Made by a program: the position numbers and the translations under genes
The notes under the pieces: generated by a model
The model's input: only the letters and a program-made list of their open reading frames with translations
Told to the model about the DNA's origin: nothing
Database searches by the model: none
Source: Debaryomyces hansenii CBS767
Lineage: Eukaryota; Ascomycota; Pichiomycetes; Serinales; Debaryomycetaceae
Direction: 5' to 3'
Assembly (NCBI RefSeq): GCF_000006445.2
Contig: NC_006048.2
Coordinates: 1,178,001-1,242,000, forward strand
Length of the DNA: 64,000 nucleotides
Shown: positions 37,242 through 45,744 of the stretch, one piece after another
How positions within the stretch are numbered: the first letter of the stretch is position 1
Layout: each line of letters begins with the position of its first letter

Positions 37242-37648
37242 TCTGTTATTATTTTACTCTATTGAATTTGACTTGAAAAATAGGACTTTAATGAAAAAAT
37301 GACTTTGAAATCAGCTTAACGAAAATTATTTTCAAATAAATTCAATTATTTCGGTCCAACAAACTTTCAAAATACAAGTATTTACTTATTTTCTATCAAT
37401 TGAAGTTGTATTCCTCCAAATTAATTACTTGAACACTGTTTTTTCTATTCGATCCCATTCGATTCGTGTCAACAAAATTTATCAGTTTGGTAGTGCGATT
37501 ACCTCTTTTTAGCCATAATTAGCAAGACACTAGAGTTAAAACAGCTAAAAGGGCGCCATATACATAGAATTGTTATGGGGGGTTTATATGGAATGATATA
37601 CGTGGCTGGGAGTTAGAAATAGTTTGGAAAATAATTATAAATGGAAAC
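37242..37648. other. Intergenic region between RET2 promoter and tRNA-Trp
   Basis: About 400 bp of very AT-rich sequence upstream of RET2 and downstream of the minus-strand tRNA. No feature apart from the tRNA terminator that follows. Confidence 0.45.
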
Positions 37649-37666
37649 AAAAAAAATTATAAAAAA
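37649..37666 (-). terminator. RNA polymerase III terminator for tRNA-Trp
   Basis: On the minus strand, runs of six and then eight T residues (37661-37666 and 37649-37656) begin 10 nt after the tRNA 3' end. This is a strong pol III stop with a back-up. Confidence 0.85.
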
Positions 37667-37675
37667 TAAAGGAAT

Positions 37676-37747
37676 TGACACGGACAGGAATTGAACCTGC
37701 AACCCTTCGATCTGGAGTCGAAAGCTCTACCATTGAGCCACCGCATC
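37676..37747 (-). tRNA. tRNA-Trp (anticodon CCA)
   Basis: A 72-nt cloverleaf: acceptor stem GATGCGG/CCGTGTC (with wobble pairs at 3-70 and 4-69), D stem GCTC/GAGC, anticodon stem TTCGA/TCGAA, loop CTCCAGA giving anticodon CCA (37713-37715), T arm GCAGG TTCAATT CCTGT, discriminator A. It is nearly identical to the body of yeast tRNA-Trp, but it has no intron, unlike the S. cerevisiae genes, and it has G instead of A 3' of the anticodon. A and B boxes are intact. Confidence 0.96.
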
Positions 37748-38447
37748 ACCCTTGGAGACTTTAAGAGAACATGCTTTTATACAAGTTAGTTAGCATATCT
37801 ATTTTGTATAATTAGCGCATAAGTAGGTTCCTCTAAATTTCGATTGGCTCTATTACACTTAGGGTTGAAGGCAAAAGAGGGAATATTCCCGTGGATTTCA
37901 AACGAGGCTTAGGAGTCATAAACTAAATAGGGAGTAATTAGTCTAATCATCAGCCTATTAAGTTGGGTTGCATTTAAGCGCGCGGTTCGCTCTGATATGC
38001 GTAGGATGCCTTGGTATCACTTCTCCAGGTATCTCATTTCCTTTAGTGTTGAAGACATGCAAAACTGAATTAGATGATATTGCAGGCCTGGTATGCCAAA
38101 ATATAAATGTTTACAATACCCGATTGACGCTTAGTTAGGAAGAGAGTAACAAAATTTCAGCATCAAATTTTGGAGTTCAAATAAAATTCTAGACCAATGT
38201 ATATTAGAAATAATGGGCGCTTCTCTTGCTCAGATAGCGGGTATAATATATGATTCCGTGTTTCAAGAAGTCTTAAGTTACAAGCTTACGAATTGAATTT
38301 TGAATAGTTGAAACAAATTTGATGCAACTAGCATACCACATTTCTGATATTGCAGAACAAATGGAAAGCATAAAAGGCTTCAGATTCCTTTCAAAAGTAC
38401 AACATTTGCCTCGTTCATGAGACATAATAAACAATAAAAAGGACTAA
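37748..38447. other. Gene-poor stretch between tRNA-Trp and the nuclease/kinase-like gene
   Basis: About 700 bp with no ORF of note. A locally GC-rich patch at 37977-38010 (including GCGCGCGG) stands out from AT-rich surroundings, but I cannot assign it to a known RNA. I see no clear LTR ends. Confidence 0.45.
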
Positions 38448-40373
38448 ATGAGCGAGTCAAATACCCTTTTCAAGTATTTTTTATCTCAACACCCATTATA
38501 TCAAGCAGTTGAAAACTGTATTGATAGAGAAATCACGGATACTTATAACTATCATGATTTTTTCCCCTCGTGGAATGGACGAGTGGTGGATTACAAAACA
38601 ATCGTCCAGGAGTTATTTAGAGTTGATGAAAGCAGATTAGAAACATTCATAGAGGATGGGACACCTAGTACAGAATATCTGGATCTTAATACGTGGACAA
38701 AATACGGTGATCAAGAATTTAGTAAGAAACTCCTTCGTTTCTTGTTATCACTTCCGATGTGTGAGTACGAGATTGTTAATCATAGCAATGCACTTAGTAA
38801 AAGTACTGGGTCTGTAAATCGGTTTTCCATGAGCCTTTCCCCGTTTAAATACGATGATAAATATATATCCAGAATTGACGACGAGGAAGTATCTAGTACT
38901 ATACGGAACATACTTATATTATCGCCTGATGAAAAGCTAATCAATGGTATCTCACGATTTGCTTTCGTTGATTATGAATTAATTGATCGAGATGAAGATT
39001 TGGAGAATGTTTACAAACTCGAGTTTAAAGATCACTTAGTTCAGCCTGTCTGCTCGTTTTTGCTGAAAACTTTACATTTAGGCATAAAACTCAAGCCGGA
39101 CATCAAGAGTGTAAAAGCCCCGAATGGTGTAACATTGAAGGTCCTGTCAGACTTACATCTTATCAAAAATGGGCAAGTATTCTGTACTATCGAAGTTAAG
39201 ATGTTCCCGATACTACCAGCGTATGTAGGACAGAGTACTTCTATGATTGGAACGGATATTTTTAACCAACTTAATATCAATAAATTCATGAAACAATTGA
39301 TCAGCCAGATGGTTTATTTCAAAACAAATATGGGTATTGTTACAGATTCATATATTGTTATCTTTGTGGAGATTGACCTAGATATTTTCGAAAGAAACAT
39401 AAATGAACTCAAAGGTAAAGTAGATTTTCACGAGCACAAGACTGTACCTCTTAGATATAAAGTTTTGGACTGTCATTCGGCAGCGCCTACGTTACGAGAA
39501 GCACTTATGCATTTTTTTTACACTGCCTATGTTGATGATGAAACAGAAAAGATTAGACAGGAAAGAATGCTTAAATTGAGAGAATATTTATGGGCTACTC
39601 CGGAACAGGATGAGGAGCAAACCGAGATCTTGGAGTATAACACTGAAAGATCAGATAGCTCGTCCGGTAGTAGACCAAGTACTGCTGGTACACAATCATC
39701 GACAACATTAGTGTCTCATGATGAAGAAGATGAAGAGATGGAAGAAGAAGATCTTCTCGAATTCACAGCCAATGATCATATAACTATGCAGAATGGTGAT
39801 ATTTATAATTCGCAGCTTATTGCAATTGATGCCCATTACATGAAGAAGTATTTGCTCCGTCATGTTGAGGACACTGAAAAGCTCGTTGCAAAGTTCTACG
39901 ATCCCCGAATGGCCAATAACGAACACGGCAAGTTTAAATACAGCAAGAAAGAGCTATTAAAATTATGTCTTAAGGCTTATAATAACGAAAGATGGATGTA
40001 CCGAGTATTATCGAGAGATCCGGGGTTCAATAGCTGCTATGTACCCCACAAGAGAGGATACATGAAAGTCCGCCTTGATAGATACTATCTCACCAAAGGG
40101 TATTTCAACTTGTTTCATTATATAGAAACCATACCGTTAGATAACAAAGATATTGAGTTGTACGGAAAGGCCAGGGTACAGTTGGACGTGATTCACAGGC
40201 ATGGAATTATACACGGGGATATAAAGGCAGAAAATATACTTTGCGCAAAGGACGGAAAAGTGTATATCATTGATTTTGCATTTTCTGTCACCAAGAATGA
40301 ATGGAATACTCACAAAAGCATGGAATCCGACATCAGTGAATTGAAATATGTATTTGGTCTTGATGGAATGTAA
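38448..40373 (+). CDS. PD-(D/E)XK nuclease-like / kinase-like fusion protein of unknown function
   Basis: 641 aa, no signal peptide or membrane segment. Residues 1-400: an unassigned region containing a beta-hairpin motif SDLHL..GQVFCTIEVK, with D235 and then E249-x-K251, the spacing of a PD-(D/E)XK nuclease core. Residues about 400-440: low-complexity and acidic. Residues about 440-641: kinase-like: VAKFYD with Lys482, a helix with Glu514 (NNERWMYRVL), the catalytic loop HGDIKAEN (D591, K593, N596) and D609-F-A in place of DFG. Only about 30 residues follow DFA, so the activation segment and most of the C-lobe are missing, as in RIO/Bud32-like small kinases or fungal FunK1-type proteins. It is not a standard cellular kinase. 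It sits alone between long gene-poor flanks beside a tRNA. Confidence 0.7.
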   Translation: MSESNTLFKYFLSQHPLYQAVENCIDREITDTYNYHDFFPSWNGRVVDYKTIVQELFRVDESRLETFIEDGTPSTEYLDLNTWTKYGDQEFSKKLLRFLLSLPMCEYEIVNHSNALSKSTGSVNRFSMSLSPFKYDDKYISRIDDEEVSSTIRNILILSPDEKLINGISRFAFVDYELIDRDEDLENVYKLEFKDHLVQPVCSFLLKTLHLGIKLKPDIKSVKAPNGVTLKVLSDLHLIKNGQVFCTIEVKMFPILPAYVGQSTSMIGTDIFNQLNINKFMKQLISQMVYFKTNMGIVTDSYIVIFVEIDLDIFERNINELKGKVDFHEHKTVPLRYKVLDCHSAAPTLREALMHFFYTAYVDDETEKIRQERMLKLREYLWATPEQDEEQTEILEYNTERSDSSSGSRPSTAGTQSSTTLVSHDEEDEEMEEEDLLEFTANDHITMQNGDIYNSQLIAIDAHYMKKYLLRHVEDTEKLVAKFYDPRMANNEHGKFKYSKKELLKLCLKAYNNERWMYRVLSRDPGFNSCYVPHKRGYMKVRLDRYYLTKGYFNLFHYIETIPLDNKDIELYGKARVQLDVIHRHGIIHGDIKAENILCAKDGKVYIIDFAFSVTKNEWNTHKSMESDISELKYVFGLDGM

Positions 40374-41201
40374 AATTTATATCTGAAATAGCCTAAAGAA
40401 TTGAAGATTCTCAAGAAGTCAAGTTGTACAAAGAATCTGAACTGTTTTGCGTATTGAGAATAAAACTAATTGCAATTTTAGCATGAATGTTGAAGAAAAG
40501 TTGTAACAGTTGACGCATAAGTAATGTATGGGTCTAGATAAAGAGAGTAGACAATTTCAAACTAATTTAGAGTTGAAGTAGTTGATGAAGACGAAAAGAA
40601 AAGTAAGCTAAGTTCTGTAAGGCCAGTATATATAAATATATTGTATATTGGTCCAAATTTTCTTACAAAGAATATCTCTAGTGTTTATGTTTCCTAGTAC
40701 TAAATCATCATTGATCTGGTACAGATTCAATATAGTTGTCTAATATTTATTTGTATGTCAATGTTTTAATCATAGCGTAAGAATTGGTGGATTCTAATTT
40801 TTTAAAGATTGTGTAGGAGAATGTTTACTTAAACAAAATATGATGTTACTATATAGGCTGGGTTTTTGAATTTTTTTATAAAGTTCTAATTAAAGTTCAT
40901 CATGACATATCAAACTAACAAGGGTACTTAATCTATGTGAGCATATTATATATTGCAAAAATTTCTTACATTAATCGCATTTAATTGTAAATACAGTAAA
41001 TAGAACTAAAAAAACTATTAATAAGTAAAAATAAATAGTTTAACTCAGTGATTTGATTAGATCAGCAATATTACAGTGATAGAAACATTCTTAGCTTAGT
41101 CCTAGGTTAAGATGGTGAAATCAAGCATGAGAACTTAATTCGCAGCATTTTATGTACAATGTCTAATATAAAAAATATTATGATATAAATTGATATGAAG
41201 T
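40374..41201. other. Gene-poor AT-rich stretch
   Basis: About 830 bp between the nuclease/kinase-like gene and the 3' end of MGR3, unusually long for converging genes in this window. Mostly A/T with homopolymer runs. I see no ORF, RNA gene or long repeat. Confidence 0.5.
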
Positions 41202-42689
41202 CTATTTCTTCATATGTATGTCCATTTCAATATCGCCTTTATTAGCTCTCTTTCCCTTTTCAAGCAGCTTTTTTTCTTTGAATAATTTGGATAATTCTCT
41301 TTCAATTTCAAGAATTAAATCATCATAACCACAGGTTTTGGATCTGACCCTTGCTTCACGTAACAACCTCTCTGCCTTTTCATATTGTGCTAAGTGTAAA
41401 TTAACTACGCCTAATCCATAAGTTGCTAATGCCACAGTCTCATTGATGGTGTTATTATTGGATATTATTTCTTGAGGAAGATTTTTAGCAAACTCGAGAA
41501 CCGATTCGTAAGACTTTATAGATAATTCTATGCACTTTTCCTTATTTTGGATCACCAGCAGATACTCATTACGTTGTTGTTCCTCTATTTCTTTATCCAA
41601 CCTTTCCAATACGTCGCTATCTTTTAAAGTTTCTTGGGAAGAATTCCTATAGTCGTCAAAGTTGAGGCCGGAATCCTCAAAGAATTTTCTTCTGTAGGCG
41701 ACTTCCTTCGATTCGTACTCCTCTGCTTGTAAATAAAGCAATGACGCCAAGTTGCATTGAGATAACAACACTTTGTGAGGCTCAACATCAGCAAGAAGCA
41801 TCCATTCAGTCATGGATATTTTTACCTTGGATGCCATAGCAAGGTCTCCTGTGGAAATGCAAATTGCTGTCAACAAGTCCATGGCATTGAAGAATTCGTC
41901 CACAAATGGTTCCCACGCCGATGGATTCTTATTTATAGTGGTGGTAATACCATCATTACTTATTTCAATGGATGTGCTATCTATGGTAGCCTTATAGTCG
42001 GATCCAGAAGTGTTGGGGGTCAATCGTGAAATGTTACCGTTGGGTCCCAATTTCTTGTGCACCTCATCTTGTGCAATTAGCAAGTGGGTCATCAAAATGG
42101 CCTTGGACAACTGGGCATTGGCCTTGTTCAACTCTACCAACTTAATAGCCAAACGTAAGTCTTTTTGGATCAAATGTGCCCGATGGTCTCTCGACCTGAC
42201 CCGCTTTCCATCCTCCGAGTTTGGGGTTGCTGTCAATACCTTCAAGTAGAGAGTGGCAATCTCATTGTAGACAAATGCTGCATCCTCCAACATGTCCAAT
42301 CGTTCAAACATTTCCCCTACTTTCAACTGAATCCCCGTGTATTCGTCACTCAATGGATCCACTTCTATTTCGTGACAATGGTTGATGGCTTCGAGATAGT
42401 ATTTCAATGCCAATTGGTAATCGTTTTCTCCCTTGTCAGATTCAGCCCACAATCCCTTACGCAATATCTTGGCTACTGACGATGGGAATGTATGCTTAGG
42501 CCACCAGAAGTAATAAACGTACGACCCAAATCCGGCGAGTCCAATCCCCGTATATAAAATACGCTTAGTCCATGATGTCCTTGGAGGTTGATATTGCTGG
42601 TACTGCTGATACTGGTAGTTGTATTGACTATAGCGACGAAAACCCCGAGGAATCCTAGTTCTTAACAATCTTCCGTTCACCCTATTCAT
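41202..42689 (-). CDS. MGR3: MGR3, mitochondrial i-AAA protease adaptor (TPR protein)
   Basis: Mgr3 with Mgr1 binds the inner-membrane i-AAA protease Yme1 and presents substrates. The ORF extends to an ATG at 42740, but an internal ATG at 42689 starts a clear mitochondrial presequence (MNRVNGRLLRTRIPRGFRRYSQ), so I use it; the protein is then 495 aa. A Tyr/Gln-rich spacer is followed by one transmembrane helix (RILYTGIGLAGFGSYVYYFWWP), then helical TPR-like repeats (DYQLALKYYLEAINHCHEI; LEDAAFVYNEIATLYLKVL; AQYEKAERLLREARVRSKTCG). The C-terminus is charged. It is divergent from the small DMAC1-like gene, with 149 bp between the start codons. Confidence 0.8.
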   Translation of the reverse strand: MNRVNGRLLRTRIPRGFRRYSQYNYQYQQYQQYQPPRTSWTKRILYTGIGLAGFGSYVYYFWWPKHTFPSSVAKILRKGLWAESDKGENDYQLALKYYLEAINHCHEIEVDPLSDEYTGIQLKVGEMFERLDMLEDAAFVYNEIATLYLKVLTATPNSEDGKRVRSRDHRAHLIQKDLRLAIKLVELNKANAQLSKAILMTHLLIAQDEVHKKLGPNGNISRLTPNTSGSDYKATIDSTSIEISNDGITTTINKNPSAWEPFVDEFFNAMDLLTAICISTGDLAMASKVKISMTEWMLLADVEPHKVLLSQCNLASLLYLQAEEYESKEVAYRRKFFEDSGLNFDDYRNSSQETLKDSDVLERLDKEIEEQQRNEYLLVIQNKEKCIELSIKSYESVLEFAKNLPQEIISNNNTINETVALATYGLGVVNLHLAQYEKAERLLREARVRSKTCGYDDLILEIERELSKLFKEKKLLEKGKRANKGDIEMDIHMKK

Positions 42690-42838
42690 GTTTGTCTTAT
42701 AATGGCAAAAGCAGAACCTACTAGTTCCGATATTTTTCATATTGGTGCGACTGTATTAGTTCCAACCTCGACCCATTTTGCTACTTTTTCGCCCCATCTT
42801 ACATCCTACGCCTTCAGTACCACCCTACAAGCGTCGAT

Positions 42839-43120
42839 ATGTCTAATATACTATCAGTATTCAACCCTCCACCATCCAGGGATATCCCAGACGAGCCGTG
42901 CTTGCCATGCACCGCCATCCAGTCGCTTATGTCGTTCGCAGGTGGTCTTTACCTCAACCTGAACTCGCTTTTCAAAGACCTGAAGGGAAAAATCAACGTT
43001 CACAAGAACCCCATATGGTGGCAGAACTCGGTCAAGTCGCTTGGTATCTTGTTGATAGGTCTCGGGGCCTACAGGGCTGGCGAAGCGGGCCTTATGGTGT
43101 GGAACCGTAAACGGAACTGA
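42839..43120 (+). CDS. Small mitochondrial membrane protein, DMAC1/DMO2-like
   Basis: 93 aa. CLPCTAIQSLMSFAGGLYL near residues 21-39, a CxxC followed by a short hydrophobic helix, then WWQNSVKSLGILLIGLGAYRAGEAGLMVW, a second hydrophobic segment. The CxxC plus hairpin of two short membrane helices resembles the DUF4536 family (human DMAC1, yeast Dmo2/YDL157C), small mitochondrial inner-membrane proteins; DMAC1 helps build complex I, which CTG-clade yeasts possess. The assignment rests on motif and topology only. The shared upstream region with MGR3, another mitochondrial gene, fits. Confidence 0.55.
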   Translation: MSNILSVFNPPPSRDIPDEPCLPCTAIQSLMSFAGGLYLNLNSLFKDLKGKINVHKNPIWWQNSVKSLGILLIGLGAYRAGEAGLMVWNRKRN

Positions 43121-43684
43121 TCTAGTGGAATTGTCGGATTCAAGTTGTCTTGAAAGCTACCTCCAATCACCTCCACATATATATCCATGTTGCATCTACA
43201 TATGTATACACCAATTCCATCTCATACTCCGCTACATCGCTGGTTATTCCACTATATTCACTACTATTTATGTCCCAAATCCTGGACATATATATTTATG
43301 TCCCCATCGCAAGTCGCTCCATCGCTAAATAATGCAAAAACTTCATCCAAGATCCCTTTATTGACCTACAATTCACGTAAAACACCTTACGCGACACTAG
43401 CATCTCATTATTCGCCCATTCCTACCTCTGACACCCTAATTTATGGTGTACAATATCGTATTGTTAGAGTGGCAATGTTGCTGTGATGTCGTGCACCAGT
43501 TACCAATAATTAATTTATATAAAAACAAACTCGAGAACCTCTTTTATGGAATTTTCTAGTCATATATAGGTAGTTTATATGAAACAAAATAAACGACCAT
43601 AACCGTAAGTTTAAGTTCATAACCAGAAGATACAATTGCAAAAATATTAGCGTCTATATACGTGAATGAAATATATATAATAGT
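43121..43684. other. Intergenic region upstream of the WOR3-like gene
   Basis: About 560 bp. Several overlapping 60-100 codon ORFs occur on the plus strand (43125-43486) but they lie in three frames with no recognisable content and are judged chance. No RNA gene seen. Confidence 0.5.
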
Positions 43685-45430
43685 ATGGAGCAACAGTTTT
43701 TGAGTGTTGATTCACTGTTGGATCCCCAGTTGCATAATAACATACAACAGGGTAGGATGATAAATAATAGTGTGGGCAACAATAACGGCGGTATGGTGAG
43801 CGATAATAATAATGATTCTGGAGAGAACAGTGTTAGGGTTAATGCCAACATGGCCGTGGGACATGCGGGACCGAGCGGTGGAGATGGCAGCAACCACAGG
43901 GTAGGAGGCCATGGAGACAGCAATAGTGGTGGAGACGGACGAGAGGTGAAGAACGAGGCGTTCGAGTTGTCGAACCCGTCGAACCCAGCTATTGCGACGG
44001 CACAGGCGATGTTGAATCACGATGCAAGTTATCCAGGGCAGTACCTGCTAAACGGCATGCAGGGTGGCCAAATACCAAGCAATAGTATACCAAGTAACCA
44101 GATACAGACGGGCCTGATGCCAGGTGGCCAGTTATCGAACACGCAAATGGCAGAAAACCAACTAGCAAACAGTCAAATGCAAGGGAATTTGCAGAGCAAT
44201 CTTCATATACCCCAGCAGATGTCGCAGTTACCGGTACAGCAGCAAGAAATGGAGGATGGCAAGTTGATGGCACCCATCCCACCATTGCATATCCAACAAC
44301 AGATCGTGAATAATCAGAATATTGATGAGTCGCCGATCAAGCCTAGAGTCCGGTTAGAGTCCGATAGTGTGGAACAGATGCTAAGATCGTCATGCACTAG
44401 GTGCAAAAAAGAGTTTGACCAACCAATAATAATACCTCAATCAAATGATAATACACAAGGCCCTAAGCCGTTGGCAGAGCCGAAGATCTACAAGCTCTGT
44501 CAGCACTGTCGAGATTTACAACGGAAACGGTCTCGTCGTTGGCAAAAGAAGACCAAGGATAAATCGGGTGCGTGCCGTCGGTGTGGACTGGAAATTCCGG
44601 CCGACCAGCAGAAATTTGTTTTATGTCCGTCATGTCGAGAGAACTTAAGAACCAGGAAAGCTAATAGAGCAGCGCAAGGGAAATGTGTGCACTGTTCGGG
44701 CCCTCTAGATGCTTCAATCATCACCGGTGATGATAAGTCCGCTAAGTTGAAGGATAGAGTTAAATCTGGGAACTTCAAAGTTTGCCAGCGGTGTAGAGAA
44801 AACGATAAAATCAGAAGAACGAACTTGGAGAGGCGAGGCCATTGTAATAGATGTGCTAAGACGTTGGACCCTGCTGACATTGGTAAACATAAGGTGTGCG
44901 TCAATTGTCGTACCAGAAAGAAAAGATCAACCAACAGCGAAACCTCGACCGAAATCCCTCTTATTAACAATAATGTTGCTATGATGCCTAACGATCAAGC
45001 CACTATGGCCATGTTATCGAATACGGGTAATTTTGTTCCTCAAGCACAACATCCAATATCTCAACAGTACAACCCTCAGCAATATGTCCAGGTGCCAGCT
45101 CAAAATCAAGCACAAACCCAAGCACAGGTACAAGCCCAACAACAATACAACCAAGCTATCGCTCAACAGCAGGCTTTCAACCAAGCAATGGCCCAAGCTC
45201 AGGCCCAAGCTCAGGCCCAAAATCAACAGCACCTGCAACAACAGCAACAACATCAACATAATCAACAGTTACAACAGCAGCAACACCAACACCAAATTCA
45301 ACAACAGCTGCAACAATACTCACAACAACATCACCAACAAGAAGCTAACAGGGCAGCAGTCGAGTTTCAAAATGCTATGGCCGCAGCTGTTGCCCATCAA
45401 CCTCACATGCCCTCTGGGAACGGAAATTAA
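43685..45430 (+). CDS. WOR3-like multi-CxxC DNA-binding protein
   Basis: 581 aa. Residues 1-235 are Asn/Gly/Gln-rich. Residues about 236-415 hold eight CxxC pairs arranged as four units of the form CxxC ... CxxCR: CTRCKKE / CQHCRDL; CRRCGLE / CPSCREN; CVHCSGP / CQRCREN; CNRCAKT / CVNCRTR. Each second pair is followed by basic residues (KRSRRWQKKTK, RTRKANRAAQGK, KIRRTNLERRG, RKKRSTN). Residues about 450-560 are Gln-rich with long Q runs. Cys spacing plus basic arms recalls the DNA-binding region of Candida albicans Wor3, a white-opaque switching regulator, but the orthologue call is tentative. It is not a Zn2Cys6 or GATA protein. Confidence 0.6.
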   Translation: MEQQFLSVDSLLDPQLHNNIQQGRMINNSVGNNNGGMVSDNNNDSGENSVRVNANMAVGHAGPSGGDGSNHRVGGHGDSNSGGDGREVKNEAFELSNPSNPAIATAQAMLNHDASYPGQYLLNGMQGGQIPSNSIPSNQIQTGLMPGGQLSNTQMAENQLANSQMQGNLQSNLHIPQQMSQLPVQQQEMEDGKLMAPIPPLHIQQQIVNNQNIDESPIKPRVRLESDSVEQMLRSSCTRCKKEFDQPIIIPQSNDNTQGPKPLAEPKIYKLCQHCRDLQRKRSRRWQKKTKDKSGACRRCGLEIPADQQKFVLCPSCRENLRTRKANRAAQGKCVHCSGPLDASIITGDDKSAKLKDRVKSGNFKVCQRCRENDKIRRTNLERRGHCNRCAKTLDPADIGKHKVCVNCRTRKKRSTNSETSTEIPLINNNVAMMPNDQATMAMLSNTGNFVPQAQHPISQQYNPQQYVQVPAQNQAQTQAQVQAQQQYNQAIAQQQAFNQAMAQAQAQAQAQNQQHLQQQQQHQHNQQLQQQQHQHQIQQQLQQYSQQHHQQEANRAAVEFQNAMAAAVAHQPHMPSGNGN

Positions 45431-45744
45431 AAAAAATTGTTTTTTTAAATTGACTGTCTTATGATGACTACGATTGTATTACTAGGTTTATCTATTTATT
45501 TATTTTCAGTATATTTCTAATTGTATCAATATTGAAGCAAGCTTATTTATTTGTTGTGTATATAAATCATCTTTCGAGAATAGTATGTAGTGCGGATCTA
45601 AGTGTAATTTATTCCATCAAAAGGAATAGTGGTAGACTAGATAGGCACATTCACTATCATTTTGTAAGTTTGACAAGGAATTTTTGGTCGTATCGTTTAG
45701 GAATTACCGATAATAATTAGAAGATATAATAATTTGGCTTCAAA
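45431..45744. other. Intergenic region upstream of STE7
   Basis: About 310 bp, AT-rich, same-strand neighbours. No pheromone-response element (TGAAACA) was found by eye, and nothing else notable. Confidence 0.45.

Noticed and set aside
37676..37747. Reading the tRNA as Gly (TCC anticodon)
   Set aside because: With five-base anticodon stem TTCGA/TCGAA the loop is CTCCAGA and the anticodon is CCA, and the body matches yeast tRNA-Trp.
37748..41201. LTR retrotransposon remnants or centromere in the gene-poor stretches
   Set aside because: No inverted TG...CA ends, long direct repeats, target-site duplication or reverse-transcriptase fragments were recognised; AT-richness alone is not enough.
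43125..43486. Overlapping 60-100 codon ORFs on the plus strand downstream of the DMAC1-like gene
   Set aside because: They occupy the same bases in different frames, have odd composition (His/Tyr/Pro-rich), no recognisable motif and no splice signals joining them.
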